Positions 49,201 to 61,475 of a stretch of 64,000 nucleotides of DNA are shown piece by piece (positions within the stretch are counted from its first letter, which is position 1; every line of letters starts with the position of its first letter). Source of the stretch: Rutidosis leptorrhynchoides. Its lineage: Eukaryota; Streptophyta; Magnoliopsida; Asterales; Asteraceae. Below the pieces are notes generated by a model. That model was not told where the DNA came from and did not search any database. It was given only the letters and a program-made list of their open reading frames with translations. Where the stretch lies: positions 541,995,001-542,059,000 of the forward strand of contig NC_092335.1 in the NCBI RefSeq assembly GCF_046630445.1. Direction: 5' to 3'. A program made the translations under genes and the position numbers.

Positions 49201-51246
49201 ATCTGTCAAACCCCCAAATAGCGCCCGGGGTAAATATGACTTTTCAATATCATCACACAATTATATAAACGAAAACGACTCTAAATGAGATGCAAATAAA
49301 TCCAATAATTCAATTGCAGCGGAAACGAAATTGTTTTACATGGTAAACCCAAAATGTAATAAATGTTTGACAAATGCTAAGATATAAATAAATGCGGACT
49401 TCAATGCATCAGCTAGCAAAGCAACATAGGGCAGCACATAAGCTATTCTTCACCTGAGACAAATATGCTTAAATGTCAACACAATGGTTGAGTGAACATC
49501 ATATGTTTAATAATTAATAAGTTTAGACCACATGATTTATTTCAAAACATCAAAATATTCAATATGCCATGAGTTATAATATCGAGCTAAACATTAACCC
49601 CTGACACTGTACGGGTGTCGGTAATCATTATTATGTACCCCTTTGACGATCGGTCAATGGGTAGAGACGTCGCTCTCAATAGGCCTACTCACAATAATTA
49701 AGCTTGCAACATTTTGATTCCAGCAATTAACGATATTATGGCGGGAATTTGCATGTAAAGATACAATCAATACAAGTTAACAAAAGTCTCACGAAGTTGC
49801 ATATCAAAAAGTTTAGGCACTTGTGTCTAAATTGTAAATCATTTAAAATACAAGCATGTGTCTCACCCCAAGATTTATAAAATACATTAAAATATGTAAA
49901 AACGGGGCTATGAGTTCACCTTAGTAGCACAGAAGAGTTATTCCACAAGAGAAATGAATTGAACGGAAGAAAGTGATCGAGATCTCAACCTAGAGATAGA
50001 ATGTATGATCAGATATTGCCTAATAGACATAAGTATAATAACTATACTAATGATATCGGTTTTCTAAAAGAATTTCCATTTTTGGAAGGTTACTATTTAT
50101 GGAAAGTTTTCATTCATAGTAACTTTCCAATTATAGAAAGTTCGGGTTATAATCTTTAGCAAGACGTTGTACAACTCAGTCAAACCCCGTTGCTATCAGA
50201 TAAGTCACTCTGATGATCTGTTGTTACCAGGCATCCAGGATTCTTGACCAGAATCTATGTCTTGGCATTCGAAATCCACAAGCGGTTCCCATAAGACAAC
50301 AAGGACCACCCTAGGCCATATGTAGCGGTAAGGTTCGTATATAGTGCACGCTATCTTTCGATTATAACCTTCACATATTATAGGTGTTTAAACTTGACTT
50401 TATTACATAGCTAATTTAATTATATATATATAGTTACTATTAGTATTATATAACTATTAATAGTTTTATAATTATATATGTATTATTACTCAAGCTATAA
50501 TTACTATCTTATGACATGGATTAATTAATATTTATAATACTAATCACGATCTCATACAATATATATAACGTAATTGGTTATATTATTTGTTATTTAATTT
50601 ACAAGATACCTATTAATATAGCATTTATTAACCCAATATTATCCATAATTACCTAAATAATTAATTAAATATCTAAGAATCATATACATAATTGTTATAG
50701 TCTTAGTTAAATATAAAAATCAGTAAAAAATTTAAGAAAATATTTTTATTTCATTTTTGTATTAATATTTTTTTTATTCTTGATTTAATCACAAAGCAAG
50801 TTTAATTCTACATAAAATACTATATAAACCTAAATAATTATTTTTAAAATTTTCATAAGTTTCTTTCAGTTTAATATCCTGTAGAAAAATACTTATAAAA
50901 ATATTTCTTTAACTTTACATTTATTTCCTTATTTACCTTCTATTTACATAATAATAGAGTTGAATTATATAATAATTATTAATTCAACCCATAAATTAAT
51001 TTTTATAATTTTTTCAGATCTAGACAAAGTTTATGAACTCAGAAAAATTATTTATATATTTTTATTTACTGTATATATTTTTATTACGAATTTCACCTTG
51101 TTTTTATTATTAAATAAAACATAATTCGAATATAATTTTTATAAAATATGTACTGAGCTAAATAATTAAGTTTAATATCATAAATTACTGGAAAAATATT
51201 TGTATAATTTAAATATCCCTTTTCCCTAGTTTTTTTATAAATAAAA

Positions 51247-51364
<118 letters not shown>

Positions 51365-52338
51365 GTAAACTGTTTTAATTAATTAAAATATAAAAACGTA
51401 TTACAAATTGGTAATATTATTTTTCCTAGATCTAATATTACTTATTAGTAATTAACATGCACAACATATAATTTAATAACCTCAATATATATTTATTATA
51501 TATTTATTTATGTTCCGGCCAAGAAAAACACAAAAAATACAACAACTAATTAATTTTCTAAAAAATAAATTTTTATAAATCATATTCATCAAGTTAATAA
51601 TTATCATGTATTTAGAAAAATTTTATGAATTGCAAAACTATTTTATTTGTTTTTGTTTTGTTGTTCGGCCGAAAGAAAAAAAAAAGAAAAAGAAAACCGA
51701 AAAAAATAAAGAAAGAGAGAAAAAGAACTTACAAAAAAAAAATTAGGGTTTTGTGTGTGAGCTTCCACATTTTTGTGAATGAAAATTATGAAGGGTTGTA
51801 GGGGTTTATATAGTTGAAAAATACTTGGGCTTCAAGAAAACTAATTTAACAATTTAATTAATTTATTTTTTTTCCTTTTATTCGGCCGACCTACATTTTC
51901 TTTTTTTTATTTTTTTATTAAATGGAAAAATCTAGAATATCTTGTATTTATTTTATTTATTTAATTACTTTTATTAATTATATATTTATTCGTATTATTC
52001 GATATATATATATAAATATAAATATAAATATAAATATAAATATATTTATTTTAAAAATTTTACATTTGTAACCCATTACTTAATCATTTTATATATTTAC
52101 TCATAATTATATTTTATTTATATTAATATAGAGTATATACATTTTAGTACGTAATATATATTTAATAATAATAATATTATTATTATTATTAGGGTTAGGG
52201 TTTACATTTAATTTGTAAGGTTTACACTAAATGATTAGGGTTAGAGTTTAGTTTACTAAATTCAAGTATTAATTACTTCATTTAATATGTCCGATATCAA
52301 CCCTAATAATAATGTACGAAACAACAATGAAACCCTAA

Positions 52339-52343
52339 GGGCA
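52339..52343. repeat. Target-site duplication of solo LTR E (GGGCA), left
   Basis: GGGCA recurs at 54368-54372. The undisturbed partner LTR reads AGGCA there. Confidence 0.85.
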
Positions 52344-52580
52344 TGATGTGTGCGAGGTGTAGTACGAAATAGATTATATTTTACTACGAAATACTATTAA
52401 ATACGATACAATTTACACAAGTTATTTATTTATTTATAGAATGGATATACCTAAACCTTGCTACAACACTTATAGGCAGTGTACCTAATCGTAGAGTAGT
52501 GTAGTTTTTAGTAAGTCCGGTTCGTTCCACTGGGAGCTAGCTGAGTTTAACGCTATATATATTTTAAACTATATTTGTAT

Positions 52581-52582
<2 letters not shown>

Positions 52583-52651
<69 letters not shown>
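52583..52651. repeat. AT microsatellite
   Basis: About 69 bp of AT repeat in solo LTR E. Confidence 0.9.
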
Positions 52652-52653
<2 letters not shown>

Positions 52654-52774
52654 TAATATTATTATTATTATAAAAAGGGGTTTTACCATTTAATGACCGG
52701 TTTGTCGAGTTTAGAACTTAAGTCACAATTAGAACCTAATGTAAAATATTAAATATATAAATATAACTTAATTT

Positions 52775-52900
52775 AAAGCGTAAAGTAAATGACGATAAAT
52801 AAAAATGCGATGAAATAAAAGTACGATAATAAAAGTGCAATAATTTAAAGTACGAAAAATAAAATGACGGTAAATAAAAGTGCGAAGAGATATAAATTAA
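52775..52900. repeat. CGATAAATAAA-type short repeats in E
   Basis: Words such as GACGATAAATAAA, GTACGATAATAAA and GACGGTAAATAAA follow one another every 13 to 17 bases. They are similar to 18331-18460 in B. Confidence 0.65.
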
Positions 52901-53780
52901 AGGAATTATGCGTATTTAAACTTCCGTAACCATGATGTTTGACGTGTTGATTTTAATTTATTACCATGGGCTAATTGTCCTTTGTCCTGGATTATTCGAT
53001 ATGTCCATCTGGTTTTGTCCATAATAGTCCATCGATCATAATTATAAAGTGCGAGAGTCTTCGCCAATTTAACCTTATACCCGAAGTCAAATATTTCAAC
53101 TAATTGGGGATTCGAACTGTAACAAGGTCTTAATACTTTGTTTAATGAATACACCAGGTTATCGACTGCGTGTAATCCAAGGTTTTGATACTTTGTTAAC
53201 AATTACACCAATTACCCTTGAATGTAATCCACCCCTGTTTTAATGAGTCCAGTGACTATTAATCGATCCCCGTGTCCGGTCAAATGAACAATTATTAGTA
53301 TTTATAGATATCCCGCCCACCGTACCCAGTCAAGCGTGGTTATATATAAACACGTCAAATTATAAATCTCTATATTAAATCAACGAGATATCATTTAATT
53401 AATATAAAGCCCATTAATAGCCCATAGTCCAATTTCCACAAATGTCGGTCTTTTGTCCAAACCCCAATTATGGTCTAAAGCCCAATAACCCAATCTTAAT
53501 ATTTAGTCCAACATCACGATTACTTCGGCTTAAATAAGCATAATAATAATTTAGCTACGAGACATTAATTTAAAAAGGTTGAACATAACTTACAATGAGT
53601 ATTAATCGCGTAGTGTTACACAGACAGAATTTCGACTTACAAACTTAAAACATTCGCCACTATAACCTTATTATTATTCACTTAATATTAAAAATATTAA
53701 TTATAAAATAAATATATATATTTGAGAGAGAGTGATATCAGTAGGATATGGTGTACTCAAACTCGGCAGAAGACGTTCCA

Positions 53781-53790
53781 ATTTATAGGA
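53781..53790 (-). promoter_or_regulatory. TATA box of LTR E
   Basis: The minus strand reads TCCTATAAAT, 19 bases downstream of the nearer palindrome. It is the best TATA match in this LTR. Confidence 0.55.
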
Positions 53791-53808
53791 CTTGGGCAGC
53801 TACAGGTC

Positions 53809-53859
53809 TCCATGCGATCACATGGATTTTGTGCTTCCAGGCCATGCGATCGCATGGCC
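53809..53859. repeat. Two long palindromes in the promoter region of E
   Basis: GGCCATGCGATCGCATGGCC (53840-53859) is a perfect 20-bp palindrome. TCCATGCGATCACATGGA (53809-53826) is an 18-bp palindrome with one mismatched pair. Their outer bases differ but still pair. Confidence 0.9.
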
Positions 53860-53937
53860 AGCTGGATTCAGTTATTTTCCTTTTAGAAAGTGGGCTGCTC
53901 GATTAAATTAATATATAATAATATATAATAATATATA

Positions 53938-53941
<4 letters not shown>

Positions 53942-54003
<62 letters not shown>
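53942..54003. repeat. AT microsatellite
   Basis: About 60 bp of AT repeat in solo LTR E. Confidence 0.9.
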
Positions 54004-54005
<2 letters not shown>

Positions 54006-54411
54006 TCTTGTTCATAGTTGACTTGTAATTTTAGGCCCGTTGCGTCGTGCGTTGATAGTCGGTTCAGGTGTCGGTTCCGGATTTTCGAACGTCCTTTCGT
54101 ACGATTTAATATCTTGTACTTTGCTTTTTGCGGCTTGTACTCTTGTAATTTTTGGACGTTTCTCAGCAATAATTTGAACCACTTGGATTGTACTTTGTAC
54201 TTTTTAGCATTTTGGTCGTTTGCGTCTTTAAATCGTCGAATCTGTCTTTTGTCTTCACCTTTTATTATTTAAACGAATATCACTTGTAAATAGAACAATT
54301 GAACTAAAAGCTTGTCTTTCTTGAAGGATAATGCTATGAAATATATGTTCGTTTTTAGCATTATCAGGGCACTTTAGTCATTTCAGAGTGGAAAAATGAG
54401 GGTTGTTATAT

Positions 54412-54416
54412 TAGGT
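54412..54416. repeat. Right target-site duplication of element A (TTAGG)
   Basis: Matches 5189-5193. Confidence 0.85.
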
Positions 54417-54787
54417 GTGACACTGTGACCGGGAAAGAATTTACAGTATAACCCGGTTAGACTGTACATCTTGGTAAAAATATCCGTGTTTCACCAGGAG
54501 AATAAATTGGAAAAGTTTTATTCGTTTATATGAATTAGCGATCCATCAAATGGTTAGAGCACTCACTATGCACTGTTAAAAAGCTCCGTGAAGCCACTTT
54601 TCCAGCGCCATTCCCATCACACCATAGGCACCATTTACGGTAAAGCTTCTGCCATTCAGCCATCTACGTCACTAGGTCTGTCTCGGCCATGTATTTTTAT
54701 GAGGGGTATTTGTATTTTTATGGGGTTTAATTGTGGGTATTGTTTAGTTATAATATGTAGTTTTTAGTTAATGGTTATTATGGTTTA
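54417..54787. other. Sequence between element A and the LINE remnant frame
   Basis: No coding frame is recognised. It may be LINE 5' sequence. With 5131-5188 it was continuous before A inserted. Confidence 0.4.
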
Positions 54788-54835
54788 GTGCTAGCAGTTA
54801 ATGTTGATGTTTCGTTGATGTTTAGTTATAAACGA

Positions 54836-56108
54836 ATGATGGATACTGAATATGTAGAAACAGGTGATAATGTTGTAGATGGCGTGAATAAAAACCCAAA
54901 AAGTCATGATGATGTTACTATTGAATCAAGTAGCATTGAAGGTGAATCGGATGAGATTAAATCGGTTTACTCTGCAGGTATGTGTGACGATGGTATTAAC
55001 ATTGAAATACCTGGTAAAGGAAGAGAATCGTCAATAAATATGAACCTAAGGGATGTTGGTAATATGAGAGCCTCCTCGCTTGTAATGAGGGCCAAATGTT
55101 TAACTAGATCGAAGTATAAAAAAGCTAAGTCGAAACAGAATCGAAAAGACAAAAGTAGTAGGCGAGCGAAGCAATCAAAATCCCACGCAATGTCAGGATG
55201 TGGAGGCATCGATGCTGAATACTCGGAAAAACGTGTACAACTTGATGATTTTGCTAAACAGATGGGATTCGATTGGGTGGGAGAAAAGGTTGTACAATTG
55301 ATAAGACATGATTACAATTTGGAAACTCATTCGTGAAAAGAATTGGTGACGGTGGTGACACAAGATTCTGGACAGAACAGTGGCTATTGGACAAACCCTT
55401 ATGCAGCAAATTCAGGCAGCTCTACATGCTGGAATCTGACCAGAACTGCCTGGTGAACGAGCTTGTGATCTGGACAGCAGGCGGATGCAGCTGACAATGG
55501 ACGTGGAGTCGTGAACCAGTTGGATGTGCGCGTAGAGAATTGTAATCACTAACTGATTTATTGAAAGTTTTTGTTAAACAAGATGGTGCTCAGGATGCTT
55601 GGTGCTGGAAGTTTTCAACAAAAGGCGACTTCACAACCAAAAAACTTGCGAGCCTCATTGACGAGAAAATCATCATGGATAATCGATTCAGGCATGAAAC
55701 ACTTAAAGATAACCTAGTCCCGGGGAAGATCGAAATATTTTTTTGGCGTTCTTTAAAGAAATGTTTGGCAACTCGAGTCGAACTTGATAGTCGTGGAATT
55801 GATCTAAACTATGTTCGGTGTCTGCTTTGTGATGAGGGGTTAGAAACAATTGATCATGCACTTTTTCTTTGCAAACATTCATTCGAGGTTTGGGAAAGGG
55901 TGTACAAGTGGTGGGGATTGGGTCCGGTGTCGAATTTAAGCATTAACGAAGCGTGTCGTGGAAATAGCAATACACCTATGTCTCGGTTCGGTGGTCTTCT
56001 TTGGCAAGCATTGGAATGGGTGTGTACTTATTTAATATGGAGGTACCGAAACCTCAAAGTCTTTTCAAACAAAAGTTGGAATGATCCTACCGCGTTAATG
56101 GAAATTTA
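54836..56108 (+). pseudogene. Internally deleted LINE (L1-type) coding remnant
   Basis: The first part (54836-55336) is a lysine/serine-rich ORF (SKYKKAKSKQNRKDKSSRRAK) like the pre-endonuclease region of plant LINEs. The second part starts at about 55333 in a new frame (VKRIGDGGDTRFWTEQWLLD). Stops follow at about 55492 and 55549, then an open frame (55561-56109) with the reverse-transcriptase zinc-binding domain: KFSTKGDFTTKKL, PGKIEIFFWR, then C-x2-C (CLLC), IDHALFLC and EVWERV. The endonuclease and reverse transcriptase that should lie between the two parts are missing, so a large internal deletion occurred. It cannot move by itself. Confidence 0.8.
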
Positions 56109-56437
56109 ACTCAAGTCTTTTGAATGGATCAGTTCGCGTTGGAAGGAATCGAAGATTGATTGGAATCAATGACTATCCGACCCATTGGTTTATGCCATTT
56201 GACCGACCATGTTACGGTGCCTTCTTAACTTGTTTTCGATTCGTTTGATGTATATGATCGTCCAATTAATTGTACTATGTCGTGATTGTTTTCTCGTTAT
56301 TTTAGGTTTGTAAGTTGCTTTCTCCGCAACTAGTCGCCTAATGTTGTGGCTTCTTGTCCCAAACTGATTGGGCCCTTCGTGTTGTAATTGGGCTTTATGT
56401 TTCGTGTTAATAATATTTGGCTTTTCGAAAAAAAAAT
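56109..56437 (+). other. LINE 3' untranslated region and short A tail
   Basis: The pol frame decays after 56108. The region ends TAATATTTGGCTTTTCG followed by nine A bases (to about 56437), as in plant LINE 3' ends. No target duplication was identified. Confidence 0.6.
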
Positions 56438-56656
56438 GAAGTTCAATTATGTTAGTTACAACAGGGAGTCGTATACACATTGAATGGGACCACAAAGAAT
56501 ATTAAACTCATCATGCATATAGGACATGGTATAGCATTAACATGAAGAGATAAAAAAAAAAACTCACTTTTAATATTCGCATCAAACTCTCACTTCAGTG
56601 GAAATTCAAAAACACATATATTCCATTCAATTGCAATCTACAATCTAGCTAATTTC
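56438..56656 (+). promoter_or_regulatory. Upstream region and 5' UTR of the HIPP gene
   Basis: About 220 bases separate the LINE tail from the ATG. TTTTAATATTC (about 56567) is a weak TATA candidate. A CA-rich leader follows. The promoter may extend into, or have been displaced by, the LINE insertion. Confidence 0.35.
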
Positions 56657-58102
56657 ATGGATGCTCTTCAACAACAGCAACAACAACAACCCTTTACTCC
56701 TGATCAAGAACAACAAAACACACCAACCCTTATATATAAGGTATGTAATACGTTTACACTCTAATGTATTAATCTTTTGTTTCTTTTACGTATATTATAC
56801 GTATATATATATGAATGAATATGATCTTTAATTTGCCTATTGCAATGTTTTGCAGACATGTGTTCTGAAAGTCTCCATCCATTGTGTTGGCTGCAAACGA
56901 AAAGTCAAGAAAGTTCTTCAAAGCATTGAAGGTATATAGCGTGCTTATATATATACTCTCAAATTAGAACCTACTCGAATCACTGTTCGAATTTACTCAT
57001 TGTATATTTTTACTTTTTGTTATGATCTAGTCATTGAAACAAGTTTACTTTTGTTACTAAAAGTATGTAAACTTTTTCCAGTTTTAAAATATAATTATTT
57101 TGTTCATTTATTCAACAAAAAACTGATACTGAATGACTAATGTTAATATTTGGGTATTAAACATATATATTTTCCTTATAATATACTCCACCATCTTTTT
57201 AAGGTGTATATAAGCTTAATTCCTTAGATTAAAAAGTGCTTTGTTAGTATTTATTGTGTTACTTAATTTCTGATGAAGAAAACATTAGTTTTGCAGGTGT
57301 ATATACCATTGATATTGATTCAAAACAGCACAAAGTTACAGTTGTAGGCAACATTGAAGTGGAGACACTTGTAAAGAAGTTAATAAAGTCCGGAAAACAT
57401 GCAGAAAAATGGCCGGAAAACCTCACCAAAAAGGAAAAACTGGCCACTGGCGGTGACAATAAAGACAAAGGAAAAGGGTGTGATAGCAGTGGCAACAGTA
57501 GTGATGATGAAGACAACAATAATAATAATAATCCCCACAATAATAATGCACCTGAAAATGGCAACCTAAATAACCCAAATAGGCCACCCGGTCCATGTGT
57601 CCGCTTCACGGGTTTACCAGAAAATAACCCGGTTCAAGCGGGTGGTACACAGGTTGGACCGGCGGGCGGTGGTGGAGCTGCTGGTGGTGGTAGTAGTGTT
57701 ACTCTGAAGAAAAAGAAAAAGAAGAAGAAGAAAAAGAGTGGGGGTGCAAAACCTTCCAGTGGACCCGCCGACACTGGATTGGTGAACCCTGAAATGGGGA
57801 GTAATAATCAAGGGGTAGATCAAAGGCATCTTAGCCCTCCACGTGGCTACCCGTATCCCATGATGCCTGTGGGTCCAGCTTATGCGATGAGTTATAGTGA
57901 GACGCACCCTAGTGGTAACGGTGGTCCTGTGTATTATATTCCTCCTCCGCCTACTACTACTACACCGTATGTATACGATTATACGGAGTATAATGATCGC
58001 GATAACTACGATAATGATGATGATTTTGTAACTTTATCTCGTCCATTGAATACTTTTGAGATTCTTAGTGATGAAAATCCGATCGGATGTTATATGATGT
58101 AA
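56657..58102 (+). CDS. Heavy-metal-associated isoprenylated plant protein (HIPP), three exons
   Basis: Exons are 56657-56740, 56856-56931 and 57297-58102, with GTATGT, GTATAT donors and TTTGCAG acceptors, giving 321 residues. The N-terminus is Gln-rich. The HMA domain spans about residues 29-95 ([19 protein letters not shown], then [18 protein letters not shown]), with the metal-binding CxxC at residues 38-41. Next come an Asn/Asp-rich segment, a Gly-rich stretch, ten consecutive lysines (about 191-200) that may act as a nuclear signal, and a Pro/Tyr-rich region. The C-terminus CYMM is a CaaX box; a final Met favours farnesylation. In the family, such proteins bind metals or partner proteins at membranes. 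Metal identity and role are not readable from sequence. All three exons are open, so the gene looks functional. Confidence 0.92.
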
Positions 58103-58233
58103 ACATTATCATGTAAGAGTTGTCGATTGTTTGAATGTTACATATAGTGATGATGATGATGATGACTTGATGAGAGCATTTTAGATCATTTTTGTTGTAT
58201 GGTTAGTTTCTAGTAGTGTTCATGATCGATAAC

Positions 58234-58239
58234 AATAAA
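58234..58239 (+). terminator. Polyadenylation signal candidate for the HIPP gene
   Basis: AATAAA lies 132 bases after the stop codon. Confidence 0.5.
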
Positions 58240-58934
58240 GTAGATTAATGTCGGATTATAACCCAAGTTGTCAATGGGAAACTATAACCATGCATCAAAT
58301 CAAAGTATATGAATATAGTAGCCAGGAAATATAATACGAGGATAATAAAACACATCTTCAAGGTACGTTTCAAAACATCAAATATGATGTTTTAACGATC
58401 TCCAAGAACACAATTTATAAGTTATGTATAGGCCGGGTTATAACATGATATACTTAATGGTATATATATTTGAAGGTTATTCGAATTTAATATTTCACGT
58501 GGTCACTCATATGTATTCGAAAGACGATTTTCTGGTCATCAAAATTCATACAACTCATACTCAAAGATGACGATTTTGCTAGTCATTCAAATTCATAAAA
58601 CTCATGCTCTACTAATTATAAAAAGATGATTTTGCAGCATATGTTGTGAATTGTGATGTGTAAACTATATTCGTGTAAAACTAAATGGAAAATGGTATAT
58701 AGCACCTAAACCATGAACCTCTAGTTTGGTTTTAAATTTGAAGGCATAGAGATGTAGGGAGCACAAAGCTCCACATCTGCACTTTAACGTAATTTCCGTT
58801 TGGTAGGTATTTTATTTTTATTGAGCAGTGAAATATTTTCTTTATTCACCTAATTTTATGGAGTATTATACTTGTAACCATTTTTTATAATATATTGTCT
58901 GGTAATATAATATATGACACTTAACCTATACTAT
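58240..58934. other. AT-rich intergenic sequence
   Basis: No coding frame, RNA gene or terminal repeat is recognised. Confidence 0.4.
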
Positions 58935-59061
58935 ATTTGTGACTTTCCTTATATTTGTGACTTTCCTTGACATTTGATTTATCATTCACCATATTTGATC
59001 CATGTACAGTTGAATGATACATTTGATTTATCATTCACCATATTTGATCCATGTACAGTTG
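58935..59061. repeat. Short tandem duplications
   Basis: TATTTGTGACTTTCCTT is repeated (about 58935 and 58952). A 49-bp-spaced duplication of CATTTGATTTATCATTCACC onward lies at 58971 and 59020. Confidence 0.85.
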
Positions 59062-59127
59062 GCGTAGAATTCAATTTTTAGTTCTATTCATCTTAATTTA
59101 TGTCTATTAACTCTTATTACTTTATAG

Positions 59128-59860
59128 TAGGGGTGCGCACCATATAGTTTGAAACCGAATAATCCGAATATCGAATCGAATCCAAATAAAAAAATAATCA
59201 AATTGAATTTTTTAAACGGTTTTCGGATCGATCGAAACCGAAACCGAATTCATAATTCAGTTTTCGGTTTGGTTTTTAGTTTTGAAAATTTTCAATTTGG
59301 TTAACCGAAAATAGAATTAAAAACCGAATTCAAATTAATAACATATTAAAACATATTTATATTTATAATATTTATATTCATATTTATTTTATATTTAATG
59401 TATTATTTTATTATTATTAAACAATAAACATGTTATTTATATTATATTATATATTATATGTATTATATTTATTTATAATGGCTTAAAGATATAAAGACCT
59501 TTAACAAACTTAACTTGGCTAGCTTATTAATAGAATGCTATCTTTTTTGGTCTTTTAGCATCATAAACTCTACTTATATTGGTTAGAATATATGTAATGT
59601 GAATGGTGTAATCCACGTAATTCATAGAATTATGATTTTGATGTTTATATGTAAGTAAGTATGTTGGTTAGAATTTTAATTTTTAGTGATATTTGGTTTA
59701 ACCGAAATAAAATTTGGTTTTCGGTTCGATTTTGGTTTTGGTTTTGATATTTAAATTCGATTATGGTTTGGTTTTCGGTTTTGATTTTATAAGTTTCAAA
59801 ACTGAAAAAGCCGAACCGAATAAACCGTAAAACCGAAAATTGAACCGATCAACACCCCTA
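59128..59860. mobile_element. hAT-type MITE
   Basis: The terminal inverted repeat TAGGGGTG/CACCCCTA is flanked by 8-bp target copies CTTTATAG (59120-59127) and CTTCATAG (59861-59868, one mismatch). Subterminal regions are dense in AACCGAAA/TTTCGGTT words in both orientations. The 733-bp interior is AT-rich and non-coding. An 8-bp duplication and these ends fit the hAT superfamily. Confidence 0.85.
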
Positions 59861-59868
59861 CTTCATAG

Positions 59869-61284
59869 TATGATGTCACAGATAAATAATCGAGTATAAC
59901 ACAATGTAACATGTCATCATTTTTGGCAGTCTTTGCTATCTTTAAAGATTTTCAAATAATTGTGTTTTGACTTGTTACACAACAGTAGAACGGTTGCCAC
60001 ATCAACTTAAGTACGGCATTATATTGTTCTCAAACTATATACTCAGTAACACAACGGTTCATATTGGTCATTATAACTACTCATTAACAACTTTAAACTA
60101 GGACGAAAAATAATTCCAATCATAGTTAACTTCAACGGTACTAAATATCATATATAACGTTTTGACCATAACCAATATGAACCCTTCACCTGGTTAGCTT
60201 GCTACCTCTACTAAAAATCAATTGATGACAAGATCTTGTTCATGTTTCTTTAACAGCAAAAATTATAATAAATAACTTCTCTAGAAGCAGCTAGAAAATG
60301 AAAAATTACAACGACTTTAGCAGACCATAAAAATATTCAATAAGGAAAGGTTGCAGTTACACAAAAGAAGAATAAGATCCTGCAGAATATGTTCGAGCTT
60401 TTCATTCACAATATGTTTCCACCCACGGAGAATATATTCATAAAGCTCGATCACTAACCAAAGCAAAAAATTAGGCTAATCCTCCTTTGTATCGAAACGT
60501 CCTATTATAACATATTCTTTACTCAAACCATATACGTTCAAAACTAATTCATTCTTAAGTAAAGAGAGGACATAGAGAAAATCAATAACAGATATTTACT
60601 ACTGTATCAAGATCCAAAAATAAACAATAAAGAACTCTACGATACAAAATAATATCGTTCAGTGGTAAAACTGTACGACACAAGCTACAGATTTTTTCGA
60701 TGGAAACAAATTATATGCAAGTTGAAGCATTTGAAGTGCGTTTATTTGTACCTAAAATTATAACGATGACAGTTGCATCATCGTGATATTTTCTTCTCCT
60801 GCCAGCTAGGATGTTAGAAATTAAGGCCAGGGTAACAGAATATGATCACCAGATTGTTCCTTAAATCGTGTGAATACTTTCATAATCAAGTATTTCGACC
60901 ATATTAACCCCGGGGTGTACGGAAACTTGATTGAGATAAAATAAGGAATGATTTGTCGTCCAGGCTAAAAGATAACAAATATACACCATTATAGATTGTA
61001 TATTCTGGATATTGTGTAGAAAGTATGCATATATTAATCAAAATGTGTAACATTTCTCCAGGAAATGGAGTATTCTATTTATAATAGTCGTAAAGGTGCA
61101 AATGAAGAGTTACAAACTTTAGTAATGGTCATAATAAAATGACACGCCACTTGTTAATCAACACCCTTGAATGGTGTTAGAATAAGCTTAAAATCATGTA
61201 AAACCTATGGCTTAACTTCCCGAGAAAACTGTGCAAACTTTTGGTGAACCATAACACCCGTTTAGTCAAGAATTGCCACATTTA
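59869..61284. other. AT-rich intergenic sequence, nothing recognised
   Basis: No gene or known repeat is recognised. Part may belong to the LTR suspected from the dyads at 61307-61394. Confidence 0.4.
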
Positions 61285-61306
61285 CAGTGCAGCCCAACTT
61301 CGCACA

Positions 61307-61475
61307 GCGTGCCACTTGAGTTCTGTCACCACCAGCCTAGAGTTGGCATGGCGTGCCAAATAGTGCTGCATGCTAGATAGTGCCACGTGCCAGATATTTT
61401 CTGGTCATGTTCAGCACTTTTAAGCTATTTTTAATATTACCAAGCTCATTTTCGACTTCCGCAATCTATATAACT
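61307..61475 (+). promoter_or_regulatory. Cluster of GCGTGCCA dyads followed by a TATA box: suspected LTR promoter
   Basis: GCGTGCCA occurs at 61307 and 61351. TTGGCATGGCGTGCCAA (61343-61359) is a near-perfect dyad. TGCCACGTGCCA lies at 61381. CTATATAACT follows at 61466. The order matches the dyad-then-TATA layout of C, D and E. LTR ends were not found. Confidence 0.35.

Larger units (their letters stand above)
52344..54367 (-). mobile_element. Solo LTR E (2.0 kb)
   Basis: It is flanked by GGGCA. The minus strand starts TGATAATGCTAAAAACG and ends CGCACACATCA. It contains AT microsatellites (52583-52651, 53942-54003), CGATAAATAAA-type repeats (about 52775-52900), two long palindromes (53809-53859) and a TATA box. 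No internal region or primer site is present, hence a solo LTR. Its terminal style resembles Tat/Athila-group LTRs, which is only an impression. Confidence 0.85.

Noticed and set aside
57259..57907. Minus-strand Leu/Ser- and Thr-rich frames opposite HIPP exon 3
   Set aside because: They are reverse translations of the Asn, Gly and Lys codon runs of the gene.
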